From NCBI GenBank assembly GCA_030374805.1, contig JARGSG010000004.1:806001-870000 (forward strand): 64,000 bases of DNA. Reading direction: 5' to 3'. Numbering within the stretch: the stretch's first letter is position 1; each line of letters begins with the position of its first letter. Source of the stretch: Gracilaria gracilis. Lineage: Eukaryota; Rhodophyta; Florideophyceae; Gracilariales; Gracilariaceae. Below, one piece after another: positions 1-9,587 of this stretch. The notes below the pieces were generated by a model, which was not told the DNA's origin, searched no databases, and worked only from the letters and a program-made list of their open reading frames with translations. The translations under genes and the position numbers were made by a program.

Positions 1-2
1 GA

Positions 3-644
3 ACAGTTAATCCTGGTACTGCTATAACGAGGGAAAGATCGAGGAGGGAAGGCAACATTTCCAAAAAGATTGAACCCGAGGTTTCTATTCCTGAAGTATT
101 TGAGGAATACTACAAAACATGTTCAATGATCGATAGACATAATCAATTCCGTCAAGATGATTTGAAGCGTGAGAAGAAAATCGAGGTGAAAGAATGGTCT
201 TTTCGTGTCAATTGCTCTCTCCTGGCTATCTGTATCGTGGATGCTTGGAACCTCTACAAAGCATCCAATGGTGTCCGACAATTGAAGAGCCCACATAATT
301 TTTATTGTAAATTAGCTGACGAACTGATCGATAACACTTGGAATGAAACAGGTCTTATTGAAAGAAATAGGACAGAAGTTGAACCAACTGATTCCCACCC
401 AAAATCTGCTGGAACTGGAATTCATTTGATGCAAACAGGAAAGAAAAGGAACGGAAACGATGGAATCATATCGAAAGCTCTGTATCAAGGTTGCTGCAAC
501 TCATGCGGAGGTAATACGAAGTCTAAGTTTATATGTTCCAACTGCCATTTAAGGAAGAACAAAGAAGTTCATTTATGTCACACTGGTACTGGTACAGATT
601 GGTTTGCTCTTCATTTAGACAACTGTCACGGTGTTACGCTTTAG
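3..644 (+). CDS. piggyBac-like transposase (family 1), C-terminal part
   Basis: The frame is open from the left edge of the window and closes with TAG at 642-644, so only the last ~213 residues are present. The segment around SMIDRHNQFRQ corresponds to the conserved M-x-x-(V/I)-D-x-x-x-Q block of DDE_Tnp_1_7 (piggyBac) transposases that carries the last catalytic Asp. It is followed by the usual helical stretch ending in DAWNLYKA and by a Cys-rich tail (C-x2-C, C-x2-C, LCH, CH), as expected for the C-terminal zinc-binding domain of the family. The copy at 1765-3091 on the other strand has the same tail but several stops. This copy is uninterrupted in the visible part; whether the rest is intact cannot be seen. 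Confidence 0.8.
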   Translation, partial: TVNPGTAITRERSRREGNISKKIEPEVSIPEVFEEYYKTCSMIDRHNQFRQDDLKREKKIEVKEWSFRVNCSLLAICIVDAWNLYKASNGVRQLKSPHNFYCKLADELIDNTWNETGLIERNRTEVEPTDSHPKSAGTGIHLMQTGKKRNGNDGIISKALYQGCCNSCGGNTKSKFICSNCHLRKNKEVHLCHTGTGTDWFALHLDNCHGVTL

Positions 645-1137
645 TTGACCCACTATAGTGTACACGAGGTTGTCAACCTTCGTTTTTAGTACTAAAATGA
701 GCATATCCTTCATAAAGAAAAAGACAATTCAATTACCTTTAGCCTCCTACTACTTTGATCTGCGTTATTAAACTTGCTAGACATTTTTTAACTTAAGTCC
801 AAAACAACCCCTTTAGCAAATGTCACCTTATTCTGTTTGCTGTTCAAGTGGGCGTGGGTACACGTTCTGAAGTTAAATTAACAACTAGAAGTAGTCGAGC
901 TCCAAATGGAGTTTTAGAGTTTTAATAAACTCAAGCGAGGTTTGAACTCGGTTTTATTTAGCTCTGAAACGGTTTGAAACCGCTGAGCTACAGTTACGAG
1001 TGATCTAAAAGTTTTTATTGCTACTTAAACTACAGCTCAGTTGGGTTTAGAGGCGCTTTACAAATTTCAAATTTGAAAATGCCTTCTGTCATCCTCAAAA
1101 AGCACTTTTTTTGATTTTTTTCGACGACCGACAGGGT

Positions 1138-1155
1138 TGACCTCATATGAGGTCA
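1138..1155. repeat. 18-bp palindrome near the end of the left family-1 element
   Basis: TGACCTCATATGAGGTCA is a perfect palindrome. It lies 18 bp inside the octamer CACTAGAG (1174-1181), which I take as the outer end of the left element. The same arrangement recurs at 1232-1275 and 4034-4092. Confidence 0.7.
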
Positions 1156-1231
1156 AAACTTCGGTCGAATAGCCACTAGAGATGACACCGGGCACGCCTT
1201 TGATTGAACATCTTTCTCTCTCTTCTCAGCC

Positions 1232-1275
1232 CTCTAGTGTCCATCGGACCAACGCGTTGACCTCACATGAGGTCA
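1232..1275. repeat. Putative terminal inverted repeat of the right family-1 element (low-coordinate end)
   Basis: The octamer CTCTAGTG (1232-1239) is followed after 18 bp by TGACCTCACATGAGGTCA (1258-1275), one base off the palindrome at 1138. It mirrors the end at 4034-4092. No TTAA flanks it, so the exact terminus is uncertain. Confidence 0.6.
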
Positions 1276-1764
1276 GCCCGTTGAGAGAGTAAAACTAAGC
1301 CAAAATTTACATTTCGGGCCTATAATGCGGACTTTTCAAATTTTGAAATTTGAAAAGTCTTTGAACAGTGGTTTAAGTAGTAGTCTGTAGGGCAAGACGG
1401 GCAGTAATCACAGCTCAGTCGATAAGATATTCTATGTAAGCAGGTTAAACGTTCTAACCTCGCTGAGTTTATTAAAACTCGAACACTCTTTACAGAGCTC
1501 GACTAATTCTAGTAATATGTTTATACTAAGAACGTTTTATAAACCCACTTGAACAACAGACAGAACAAGGTGACATCTGTTAAAGGGACAGTTTCGTCAA
1601 AGTGCAAACATTATCTGGCATACTCTGTAACGCGAATTGAATTACTAGGGCGCTTAAGGCTTATCAACTCTTGTTGATAATGTGGTTCGTTATCTGTTTT
1701 TATTCAATATCAGAGCCTGTTTACTTCTACGTTGACGTTGTTGTTGTCAAAAGATGTGCTTCAT

Positions 1765-3091
1765 TTACTTCTTAACACCGTGACGTAACTCAATTTGGTT
1801 CTTAAAGCAGTCCCTTCCGGTACCAGTGTGACATAAATACAATTCACATTTCAAAGATGTGTAGCATTCAGAACATAAAAACGTAGACTTCATATTCACT
1901 TTGTACACTTTGCATCGTCCTTGATATGAAGACTTCGTGATCATTCCGTCCTTAATTTTTCTCTTCGAATTATTCTGCATAAGATGCACACCAGTTCCTG
2001 CAGGTTTCGAAGTATCATCTTCTACTTCCATTTGTTCTTCATCTCGAGTCATCAAAGCGGTCCGGTCCCACGTATTAGTGATAAGCTCGTCAGCCAGCGT
2101 CGAATTAAAGTTATACGGAGATAATAAATTTCACATGCCATTACCAGCCTTGTATAGCATCCACGCATCAACCATACAAATGGATCATAAAGATGAATTC
2201 GCACGGAACGACCAATCCTTGACCTCGATTTTCTTCTGCAGTTTTAGATCATCTTGGCGGCATCTGTTGTGTCTGTCAATCATTTAACACGTTTTGTAGT
2301 TTTCCTCACAAACCTCTGGTATCGGTATTTCAAGCTCAAATTTTCTTGAAACATCTCCCTATCGTCTCCATCTTTGTCGGATGATTGGGTTTCCAGGGTT
2401 CACAGTCTTGCATGTTGATATAAAATACCTTCTTTCCCTCTCGACCCACATTACCGCCATGACATTCGTATTCAAACCGTTCCCCTTCGAAACCATTGAA
2501 ACAAAATCTCCACGATTCTCTGAAGTCTTATCTGATAAATGCTTCATAGGATATTGACGCGTTGCATTCTTGATAACCCCAGTAAAGCGCAGTCCTTTTT
2601 CCAAAAGTGCATTTGCTGTTTTCACAGATGCAAAAAACGAATCTGCACAGATATGGCGTCCAGACCCAAACCAGGGCTCGACTAATCGAAGTAAAATCGC
2701 AGTTCCATGAGTATATTCTGTATCAAAATCCTGACCAGAGGCTTCAGATCCTATATTGAGCTCAATATTTAGCATGATACCACTTCTTCCGCAGCCAACG
2801 GTTTTCATTTCCAAACTGTTCTGGTTTTCGATCCAGCGCGGTATAATGCGGGAGCCCTACATCAATCCAGTCTATCCCAAGACCATACAACCAGCGTGAC
2901 ATACTCTCATCGACGCATAAAGCATGTGAAGGTGTCACGAAAGAACGGCGGTGGTCATTGATGACTTTCACGAAATCAGTGACTAAATTCCAGCGAGCCG
3001 TGCCATAATGTTCTTGAGCAGAGTTACCACTGAAACAACTACAACGCTTTAGAATTTCAAACCTATTTCGTGACATTGCTTCACCAATCAA
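1765..3091 (-). pseudogene. Broken piggyBac-like transposase (family 1)
   Basis: Pieces of one transposase lie in order on the minus strand. At 2762-3091 is the segment with CVDESMSRW (first catalytic Asp, V-D-E-S-M). At 2359-2814 is the segment with ICADSFFAS (second Asp). At about 2056-2358 the reading continues into ..MIDRHN.. with in-frame stops. At 1765-2055 is the Cys-rich tail with LCHTGTGRD. The pieces are separated by frameshifts and stop codons, so no functional transposase can be made. The tail closely resembles that of the copy ending at 644, which points to one family. Confidence 0.75.
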
Positions 3092-4033
3092 AGGCTGAGA
3101 TATATATATATCTTGATACTGGTTTTGAACCCCAAAGATCTCTTCAATTGGGAAACTCGAGCCTGCTTATTAAAACCATCACGCCGAAAAACCTTAAAAG
3201 CTCTCTACCACTCGTCGAAGACGCACCATCATTTTACAAGTTCTGGTTAGTCATCTCCACAATAGTCTTTAGTTGGCCACTGGGGAACATCCATAAAAAA
3301 TAGTAATTAAATTTCACCGTACTCAGGCAATGACGTGGTAAGATAAAGTCTCCGGCTGGGCCAATAACTTTCCACGGCTGCAATTGCATGCATCAATTGA
3401 TAGGGTTGCAAATTGCCTCCGTGTTCCACGCACGACCATGCGCAGTGACTGACGGGTCGGAAGGAGGTGTTGGTGATATGGGACCCACCTTGTGCAAATT
3501 TTGCACTTTTGCGCCTTCACTCGGCTGAATTTCAATATTTTTATCCGCTAACAATTGGTAAACTACTGTTTCAACATTTTCAGTTTGTAAACTGATAGTG
3601 AGACCATCGCCAACTCTCAAACTGCAAAGAGGAAAAGTACTATTTTTTTCGCGGTTGGAATGGTCAAACAGAATAAAAACATTGTGCAGTTTTGGCCATT
3701 GACAAGTTGAATTTAAAATTTTGTCACTCTTTTGGGAACAGTTTCGGTCTTCCAAAGAGATCTAACGTAGCGTTTGCTCTACCACTCAAAAACTACAGGG
3801 CAGGCACGACTTGGGACTTTGTTTCCCGCTGTTTAACGAAATTTTCGTCTCTTGAGGGAGCCATTGTATACAGATTGTTTTGTCGTTTATGAAAGAATGC
3901 TCTAGCTTTGTTGCTGTATGCATGTAATGGGCGATTTTGATTCACGCAGTCAAAAGACGTACGACGAAGATGACGACAAAGTGTTTTTTTGAAAAGATGA
4001 AAACGTTTACTTAAATTTTATTTGAGTAAAAAA

Positions 4034-4092
4034 TGACCTCATATGAGGTCACTTGGCGTCATATGGGGTCAGTTGTCAAATAGACACTAGAG
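4034..4092. repeat. Putative terminal inverted repeat of the family-1 element (high-coordinate end)
   Basis: The palindrome TGACCTCATATGAGGTCA (4034-4051) is followed at once by a degenerate second copy (GCGTCATATGGGGTCA) and by CACTAGAG (4085-4092). It mirrors the end at 1232-1275. Confidence 0.6.
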
Positions 4093-4802
4093 CGTGGGAA
4101 AAAAAGTTGTTTTCTCATATTTTGTAGGATATATGTGTGACGTTAACATAACTTTTTAACTTGTTATTTGCACGAATAATTTTACTTTGTTGTTTCATTT
4201 TGACCTTGGCTGCGCTGTTTTTGGAAGCTTGGCAAAGATTCGCTCCAGACCTTAACAGGACACCTACTACAACGGCAAGACTACTCATAAGGTATGTTTT
4301 GTTTTCTGCAGGTCCGAAAGTTTGACCGTTTGCTACCGATTACATAAGTATGAGATTATAAATCCTTGTGTGGGATAATTTAGGTACTGGTTAACTTCAG
4401 AAATTGCCGAAAGATGTCAAAGATGGGTCCCATCGGTATGGATAGTGATCCACAGTGTGGACTCTACATATGCAGGGATGCAAATCTTTCATTTTTTATA
4501 TATAATTTTCAAGAACACACATTATTTTTATATATCGTTTTGATGGTTTTTAAGGAGGTCCTTTGATTTGCATCTAGCCTTCTGGTTTTTGATTCGTTTC
4601 GCCTCTGCTTCTTCATAATTGTATCTAACACGATTAGCTTTTTATCGAACGGTCGAATGTCAAAAATGAAGGAAAGGCCGTGAAGTTATGCTTGCTTAGA
4701 TCCGGCACAGATGCTCCGAACAAAACAAAATTACAAATTACAAGTTGAACAGTTAGATCAGGTAAGGCTTCATCATTACACTAAGCTTTGTCATGAACAA
4801 TT
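4093..4802. other. Intergenic spacer
   Basis: AT-rich sequence between the family-1 element and transposon A. No gene, repeat or other signal was found. Confidence 0.6.
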
Positions 4803-4834
4803 TTAACCCTTTTGAACCGGAAAAGTTATGTCTA
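4803..4834. repeat. Left terminus and TTAA target duplication of transposon A
   Basis: TTAA (4803-4806) is followed by CCCTTTTGAACCGGAAAA and GTTATGTCTAC. The reverse complement of the same string ends at 8782 and is followed by TTAA. TTAA duplications and CCC...GGG termini are the signature of piggyBac-superfamily transposition. Confidence 0.9.
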
Positions 4835-4912
4835 CCATCGTAGATTTAACAGCACAATATTATTGGAAGGCAAGAAAACTAATTCGTTCTTACCCTGCCA
4901 AGTGTTCATTAT

Positions 4913-4940
4913 GCTTATCTCTAGCATAATAGAGATAAGC
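4913..4940. repeat. Subterminal hairpin of transposon A
   Basis: GCTTATCTCTA (4913-4923) and TAGAGATAAGC (4930-4940) form a perfect 11-bp inverted repeat with a 6-nt loop. It starts exactly 106 bp from the element end on the transposase side. Transposon B has a related hairpin at the same distance from its own transposase-side end. Confidence 0.75.
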
Positions 4941-5121
4941 CAGGAGGAAATCTATTGGCTCGAGTCACACAATGATCCAATAAACGTGAAAGTCATGGAG
5001 CTCTTTTCACCCAATCGTAGCTTTTGCTCGGAACGATATTACGTAGTGTGCACAGTCGTTTCGCAAAGATGCACAGTCACTCCCTGCTGCCCGAACAACG
5101 AGATTGCAATCTCCCAAAAGC

Positions 5122-7244
5122 ATGACTACCGCCAAAAACAGTGGTCACTACTCCACCTTCATGACTATCATCTTGTCCACAGCCAAGAACGAACATTTCC
5201 TGGCTACCATGTCAGTAGCAGAATTGCATTCTACAATTTTCCAGGAAGGCACAGAGGACCAGTATCCTGCAAATACTGCAAAATGCACGTTTGATGACGC
5301 AGCTGTGCCTTATTGCGATATGCAGGATGAGGAAGAGTTCACCGTCACAGCACTCGGACCTGTACAGGAAAAGCATCTTTACGAAACAGTACCCTACTGT
5401 GCAAAATGGCGAGAACGCAGCGGGCTATTTCTAGCAAAACCACAGCTTATCAAGAGGGCCTACGCCCGAAAAAAAGAAGTACGCCTCTTCAATCTGTTTT
5501 TCAATCGGTCATACTTAGAATGTGTTCGCAGTTGGACTAGCAATGAACTAATCAGGCGAGGAAAACGCAACAAAGCACTGCGCATGGATGAGTTATTGGC
5601 ATACTTAGGCCTAGAAATTGCCACCTCTATTCATAGGTTGAACAAACTTAGGGATTACTGGTGCAATTCTGACCTTCTTGGCATCAACTTCTTCAAAAAA
5701 AATATGGGACGTGATAGCTTTCTTGATATCCGCGCTGCCCTCCGTCTATACGCGTCATATGACCCCGATTTTGCTTCAAGAGATTTTTTGTGGCACAGTA
5801 GACAGGTTCTGGAGCATTTTGCAAGAAACGCCGCGACAACGGCTGTCCCTGTCGGGGTAAGCTCGTTGGACGAAAACACTATTCGTTGCAAAGGACGAAC
5901 AGCAGCTCGGTCCTACATGAAATCTAAGCCGGTGAAATTCGGAATTCGGTCCCACGCTGTAGTCGGCTGGTCGCACGCGTACTTACATACTTTCCAAGAT
6001 AATGGCTCTGGAAACAAGTGCGGATTCTCTCCTGTTCAAAGGTATACTACATTATTTCGTGATTTACGAGGACCAGTTGACCGCAAAGTTGATGGCACTT
6101 TGGTGCCAAAGGGTAAGGCGTCAGCTCTTTGGTGTGCTCAAATGGCACATCAAACGAAACTCTACCCTGCGGCACAGAATGGGCGACTCATAGTTATGGA
6201 TAACTTCTACACTCGCCATGTTCTGGCGCAACAATTATCTACACTTACTGATGGAGAGAGCAAAGTGTTGGGTACAGTGCGATTTTGTAATGTAGATGGA
6301 TTCTATCGCCCAGCGCTGCGAGAGGCAATTGACGGTCTGCAGCATGCTGCCAGAGGAGCATGGCGATTGGTACAGGTGTTTGAGAAAAGTAGTGATGCGA
6401 ATGCCGCACCTCATGTGGCAGAGAAGGCGGGTTTATTGCTTTCAAAGATCGATCAGTGGTTACGTTCTATACTAACGATCTCGCCGACACCCCCATCTTG
6501 CGAATACACTGTGCTGATAATCACGATCTAAGCTGTGTTCATTGGCTTGCTCCATTACACCGTTGGACAGGGGACGAAGCTCTTAGTCGGACAATCCTTC
6601 AGGTGCCAGCAGTAATTGTGGCTTACAATGTCTTCATGAATGGAGTTGACAGATTCGATCAATTTCGATCGACTTGTGCCACGATGAGGAAGGAAAAACG
6701 GGTGCCAATGAGCATTCTAACCTTTGTACTTGATGCAAGCATATTGAACGCACATGCTTTACTTCATGCAATAAGCAACCCTGGAGAACCTATTATGGAT
6801 GTGGGCTTGATGAAGAGAGGTGTCATTCTTCAGCTTGTTGCTGAGCATGTGGAGTATAAACAGCAACGAGTCTCTCTCTCCAACATAACGTCACTCACCA
6901 ACGCCGCAAGTAACTCATTCAGCAATACGTCTGCACCCAACACAGCCCCACAATTGTTGATGGACACGGTGGGGAAGAAAAGTGTACACTGCGTTCTTTG
7001 CACTGTATGTGGGGCAGAAAAAGGGGGTGGCTATACGAAGTACTCGTGCAGTTAGTGCAAGCGGTGTTTCCATGTGAACTGTTTCACGTTTTTTCACAAC
7101 AACAACGTCCTTCAAAACACCCGCCCTGACATATACCACACGATTCTGTACGCAGAGAAAGAACTATCTTCTAAAAGGCGATGCAGAAGGCCCAACAAAT
7201 TCACCACAACCATATCGTCAGCTAAGATGAGATGCCAGAAGTAA
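5122..7244 (+). pseudogene. piggyBac-like transposase of transposon A, frameshifted
   Basis: DDE_Tnp_1_7 transposase of about 700 residues, close to the intact protein of transposon B. Visible landmarks are YCAKW and HxAKP-like LFLAKPQLIKR in the N-terminal part, SSLDENTIRCKGR with the first catalytic Asp, IVMDNFYTR with the second, and MNGVDRFDQF with the third. A Cys-rich zinc-binding tail follows. Two lesions break it. A frameshift near 6420-6430 moves the reading to the frame that continues as VTFYTNDLADTP, and an in-frame TAG at 7053-7055 cuts the Cys-rich tail, after which homology continues to a stop at 7242-7244. I chose the ATG at 5122 as the first plausible start; the N-terminal region is poorly conserved. 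The element would depend on a transposase supplied by another copy. Confidence 0.88.
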
Positions 7245-7252
7245 AGGAATTG

Positions 7253-7804
7253 TCATTCTGCTTTGAATCCCATATATGCTCCACTTTTGTCTGGCCATAT
7301 GCGGCGATTTTCTTTTAACGCACATTGAGGTATTTGTGTTCTCCGTCGTTTACCTAAGAAGCCGTGTCGCTCGTAGGTGTACTCCTTATAGGCCACTTTT
7401 CGCGCTTTGTTGTTGTACGTTGCAGGATTGTTTCTTGCTGGATACTTCTGTGCAGTTTTCTCCACGACCGCATGTCCGTACTGGATCCAGTAGCAGGGGA
7501 TTCCACCGCAATTTGGGCATGCCAGATCCTCGTTTTCACACGTAAGCTTAGGAATATCACGTCCTGTATTGTTCATCTCGGTGCCTTCTGCAACTACTTT
7601 GGTCTGTGCACAGGACGGACATTTGCAGCGGTTGGAGGCCTCTAGCGCGATCGTATTGCTCACATCTTTTTCAAAGTCACAGTCAACAGATGCGGTTGTC
7701 TTTGTTTTTCGGTCACTGTGTCCAGTTGAAGCTGTGTTTCCGTCATTGTATGAACAGCTCTCTGATTGCCTACCATGCCGGTCACCTACGTCCTTTTTGT
7801 CCAT
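7253..7804 (-). CDS. Accessory protein of transposon A (C-x2-C-G-G-x-P-C-Y-W domain)
   Basis: 183 residues from ATG, intact, and convergent with the transposase (8 bp between stop codons). The N-terminal ~90 residues are polar and low in conservation. The C-terminal ~95 residues are shared with the protein of transposon B: CPNCGGIPCYW (four Cys/Trp positions suggesting a small metal-binding knot), KARKVAYKEYTYERHG, GKRRRTQIPQC, and a fixed end GAYMGFKAE. The basic middle section suggests nucleic-acid binding, which is inference. I do not recognise a named family. Its preservation here, next to a dead transposase, hints at selection or recent decay of the partner. A role as transposition helper, end-binding factor or regulator is possible. 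Confidence 0.8.
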   Translation of the reverse strand: MDKKDVGDRHGRQSESCSYNDGNTASTGHSDRKTKTTASVDCDFEKDVSNTIALEASNRCKCPSCAQTKVVAEGTEMNNTGRDIPKLTCENEDLACPNCGGIPCYWIQYGHAVVEKTAQKYPARNNPATYNNKARKVAYKEYTYERHGFLGKRRRTQIPQCALKENRRIWPDKSGAYMGFKAE

Positions 7805-8691
7805 GATTGGAGTGTGTCGAAATCAAAGTGACTCGTTTGCCTGCAGAACGCCCGTATGCCCAAGTCTAATTCGCACAGGAAAATGGTGGATTTTGTAAAG
7901 CCGAAACAGGCCGAAACCGCGAGCTTCTAGTATCTTACAATCGACAACTATCACCTCTGTATTGATATAAACCACGAACTACCAGTATCTCACAATCTAC
8001 AGTAATCAACTCTGTTTTGCGACGTAAAAATGGAGCAGTATGCAGTTTTTCGCCTGAATATGACTTCGAAATCCCAAGATGTTTTGAGTTTACTGTGATA
8101 CGGTGTGTAGGAAACAAGCGCAAGAACGATGGATGTACTGTGATGCCATGTGATCGAATTGAAACCTGAACAACAAACGCAAGAACAAAGGCCGACTGTC
8201 ACACACAAATTGCGAGAACTGCGAATGGTAGTTGTGCGGAATTTTTAGACAATCTGTTGGTGAACTCCAAGGAATGTAACGAGGGTCGAAACTGGCAGTC
8301 AACGCGGAATAAAGCACTTGTTGTCGTTTGTAGTGCCTACATTGTAGTTTCTATGGTCTATCCTCGCATAAGGTCCTGAGCGTTACAAGAGCAGTCGCCA
8401 CCCAGCAAGAACTGTAAGTGTATCTATGAAAAGAACAAAGTTTTCAAAATGATTTGGGTACAACGAACGCAAAGACAACAAAAAAGAACCTTTGTAGGAC
8501 GTTGTGGGAGACGCGAGAGCATTTTTCAGCCCGGGGCTGCAAATGAAGGCTGCAAGCGAAGGAAAGAGGAAAACGTGGTGGATCGCGCGACGACTTTCAA
8601 GGTGGTTCAAAAAGCGTTGTAAAGTGCACTGGAAGCAGTGCTTAGGACACACGCGGACAAGTGTTAATTCAATCATCTTCTGTATGGTTAT

Positions 8692-8786
8692 GAACCAATG
8701 AAATCTGGGTTAGCTGCGCTCTCTTATTGGTTCGGTCTTATGTCTACCCCCGTAGACATAACGTTTTTCCGGTTCAAAAGGGTTAA
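8692..8786. repeat. Right terminus of transposon A with subterminal inverted repeat
   Basis: GAACCAAT (8692-8699) and ATTGGTTC (8726-8733) form an 8-bp inverted repeat inside the end. The terminus proper, ending CCGGTTCAAAAGGG at 8782, is followed by TTAA (8783-8786). TGTCTACCCCCGTAGACA (about 8740-8757) is a further short palindrome in the end. Confidence 0.75.
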
Positions 8787-8914
8787 ACACGTATTTGAAC
8801 TTGATGTATTAACCCTTTTGAGACTAAAAAAAGTTACGTCCACATGGATAGACATAAGAAACACCAATTACATTGCAGGAAAAGAACTGAAGTGGGTGGT
8901 TCAGAGCAGACTAC

Positions 8915-8960
8915 CAGTTGATTGACATACACACTTGTGTGAGTGTGAGTCAATCAACTG
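8915..8960. repeat. Subterminal hairpin of transposon B, accessory-gene side
   Basis: CAGTTGATTGAC (8915-8926) and GTCAATCAACTG (8949-8960) form a perfect 12-bp inverted repeat. The loop is itself rich in CACAC/GTGTG and can extend the stem. It starts 102 bp inside the left end. Confidence 0.75.
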
Positions 8961-9096
8961 CGTTCGTGCATTCTAAACAAGTGGCCCATGGCCACATCCA
9001 AATGACAGCATACAATTGACGTGCCTCCACATCGAGTAAGACAACGCTTTGCTTCACGCCACCGTTCCCGTAATCTCAGAGGCCCTCAATTTCTTC

Positions 9097-9585
9097 ATGG
9101 ACACAGCTAACAAAGATGAACAGATTCCTGCAGGAGCTTCTCTGACACAGACAGAGAGTACCAGTCATGGAGCGGGTGAACAAATCGCACAGTGTACAAT
9201 GCCTAGTGCGTCCGTCAACGTTCAACCATCAAAGCCTGTGACACTACCTGGCCATGAGCAACAGCTTCATCGTCTGACTCTTGTCCCAGAGGTAACGATG
9301 GACAATGAAGATGTGGTTTGTCGGCAATGCGGCGGCACGCCGTGTTACTGGATGCAACTGGGACCTGCTGTCGTGGATACAACTATTGTTGACTACCCAA
9401 GGTTCGGGGAGTACCACGAGAACAATAACCAAGCGCGAAAACGGGCGTACAAGGCGTTTATATATGAGCGACACGGGCTCGTAGGTAAAGGAAAACGTAT
9501 TCAGCTACCACACTGTGTGCTAGAAGGAATTCGGAGCGTATTGCCGGACAATCGCGGGGCTTACATGGGCTTCAAGGAAGAGTAG
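9097..9585 (+). CDS. Accessory protein of transposon B (C-x2-C-G-G-x-P-C-Y-W domain)
   Basis: 162 residues from the ATG at 9097 (MDTANKDEQ); the frame is open further upstream but without an ATG. It is a homologue of the 7253-7804 protein. After a variable polar N-terminus come DNEDVVCRQCGGTPCYW, NNQARKRAYKAF, YERHGLVGKGKRIQLPHC and the terminal GAYMGFKEE. Conservation of these blocks while the N-terminus has changed beyond recognition argues for a real coding gene under constraint. It converges on the transposase gene (stop codons 2 bp apart), so the two transcripts probably overlap at their 3' ends. Function unknown; a DNA-binding or metal-binding helper of transposition is the simplest guess. 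Confidence 0.83.
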   Translation: MDTANKDEQIPAGASLTQTESTSHGAGEQIAQCTMPSASVNVQPSKPVTLPGHEQQLHRLTLVPEVTMDNEDVVCRQCGGTPCYWMQLGPAVVDTTIVDYPRFGEYHENNNQARKRAYKAFIYERHGLVGKGKRIQLPHCVLEGIRSVLPDNRGAYMGFKEE

Positions 9586-9587
9586 AT

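Larger units (their letters stand above)
808..1591. repeat. Inverted repeat formed by the 3' tails of two family-1 piggyBac-like copies
   Basis: The arm at about 808-960 reappears as reverse complement at about 1440-1591. Shared words include TTCAAGTGGG, AGTCGAGCTC and GTTTTAATAAACTC. The arms follow the transposase stop codons on either side, so they are the 3' non-coding tails of two copies of one element lying tail to tail. No gene is seen between 645 and 1764. Confidence 0.75.
1232..4092 (-). mobile_element. Decayed piggyBac-like element, family 1
   Basis: It is bounded by CTCTAGTG (1232-1239) and its complement CACTAGAG (4085-4092), each followed inward by the TGACCTCA(T/C)ATGAGGTCA palindrome. 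Inside on the minus strand is a broken transposase. A TTAA target duplication, normal for piggyBac, is not seen at either end. The true termini could therefore lie slightly elsewhere, or the duplications have decayed. From 3092 to about 4030 only degenerate, stop-rich sequence is found where the N-terminal part of the transposase should be. Confidence 0.55.
4807..8782 (+). mobile_element. Transposon A: complete two-gene piggyBac-like element (family 2)
   Basis: A 3,976-bp element with matching inverted termini (CCCTTTTGAACCGG...) flanked on both sides by TTAA (4803-4806, 8783-8786). It carries a transposase on the plus strand (broken by one frameshift and one stop) and, tail to tail with it, a small minus-strand gene with an intact frame. 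Transposon B (8813-12046) has the same plan in the opposite orientation. About 8787-8808 is a 22-bp remnant of host DNA between the two. Confidence 0.9.
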
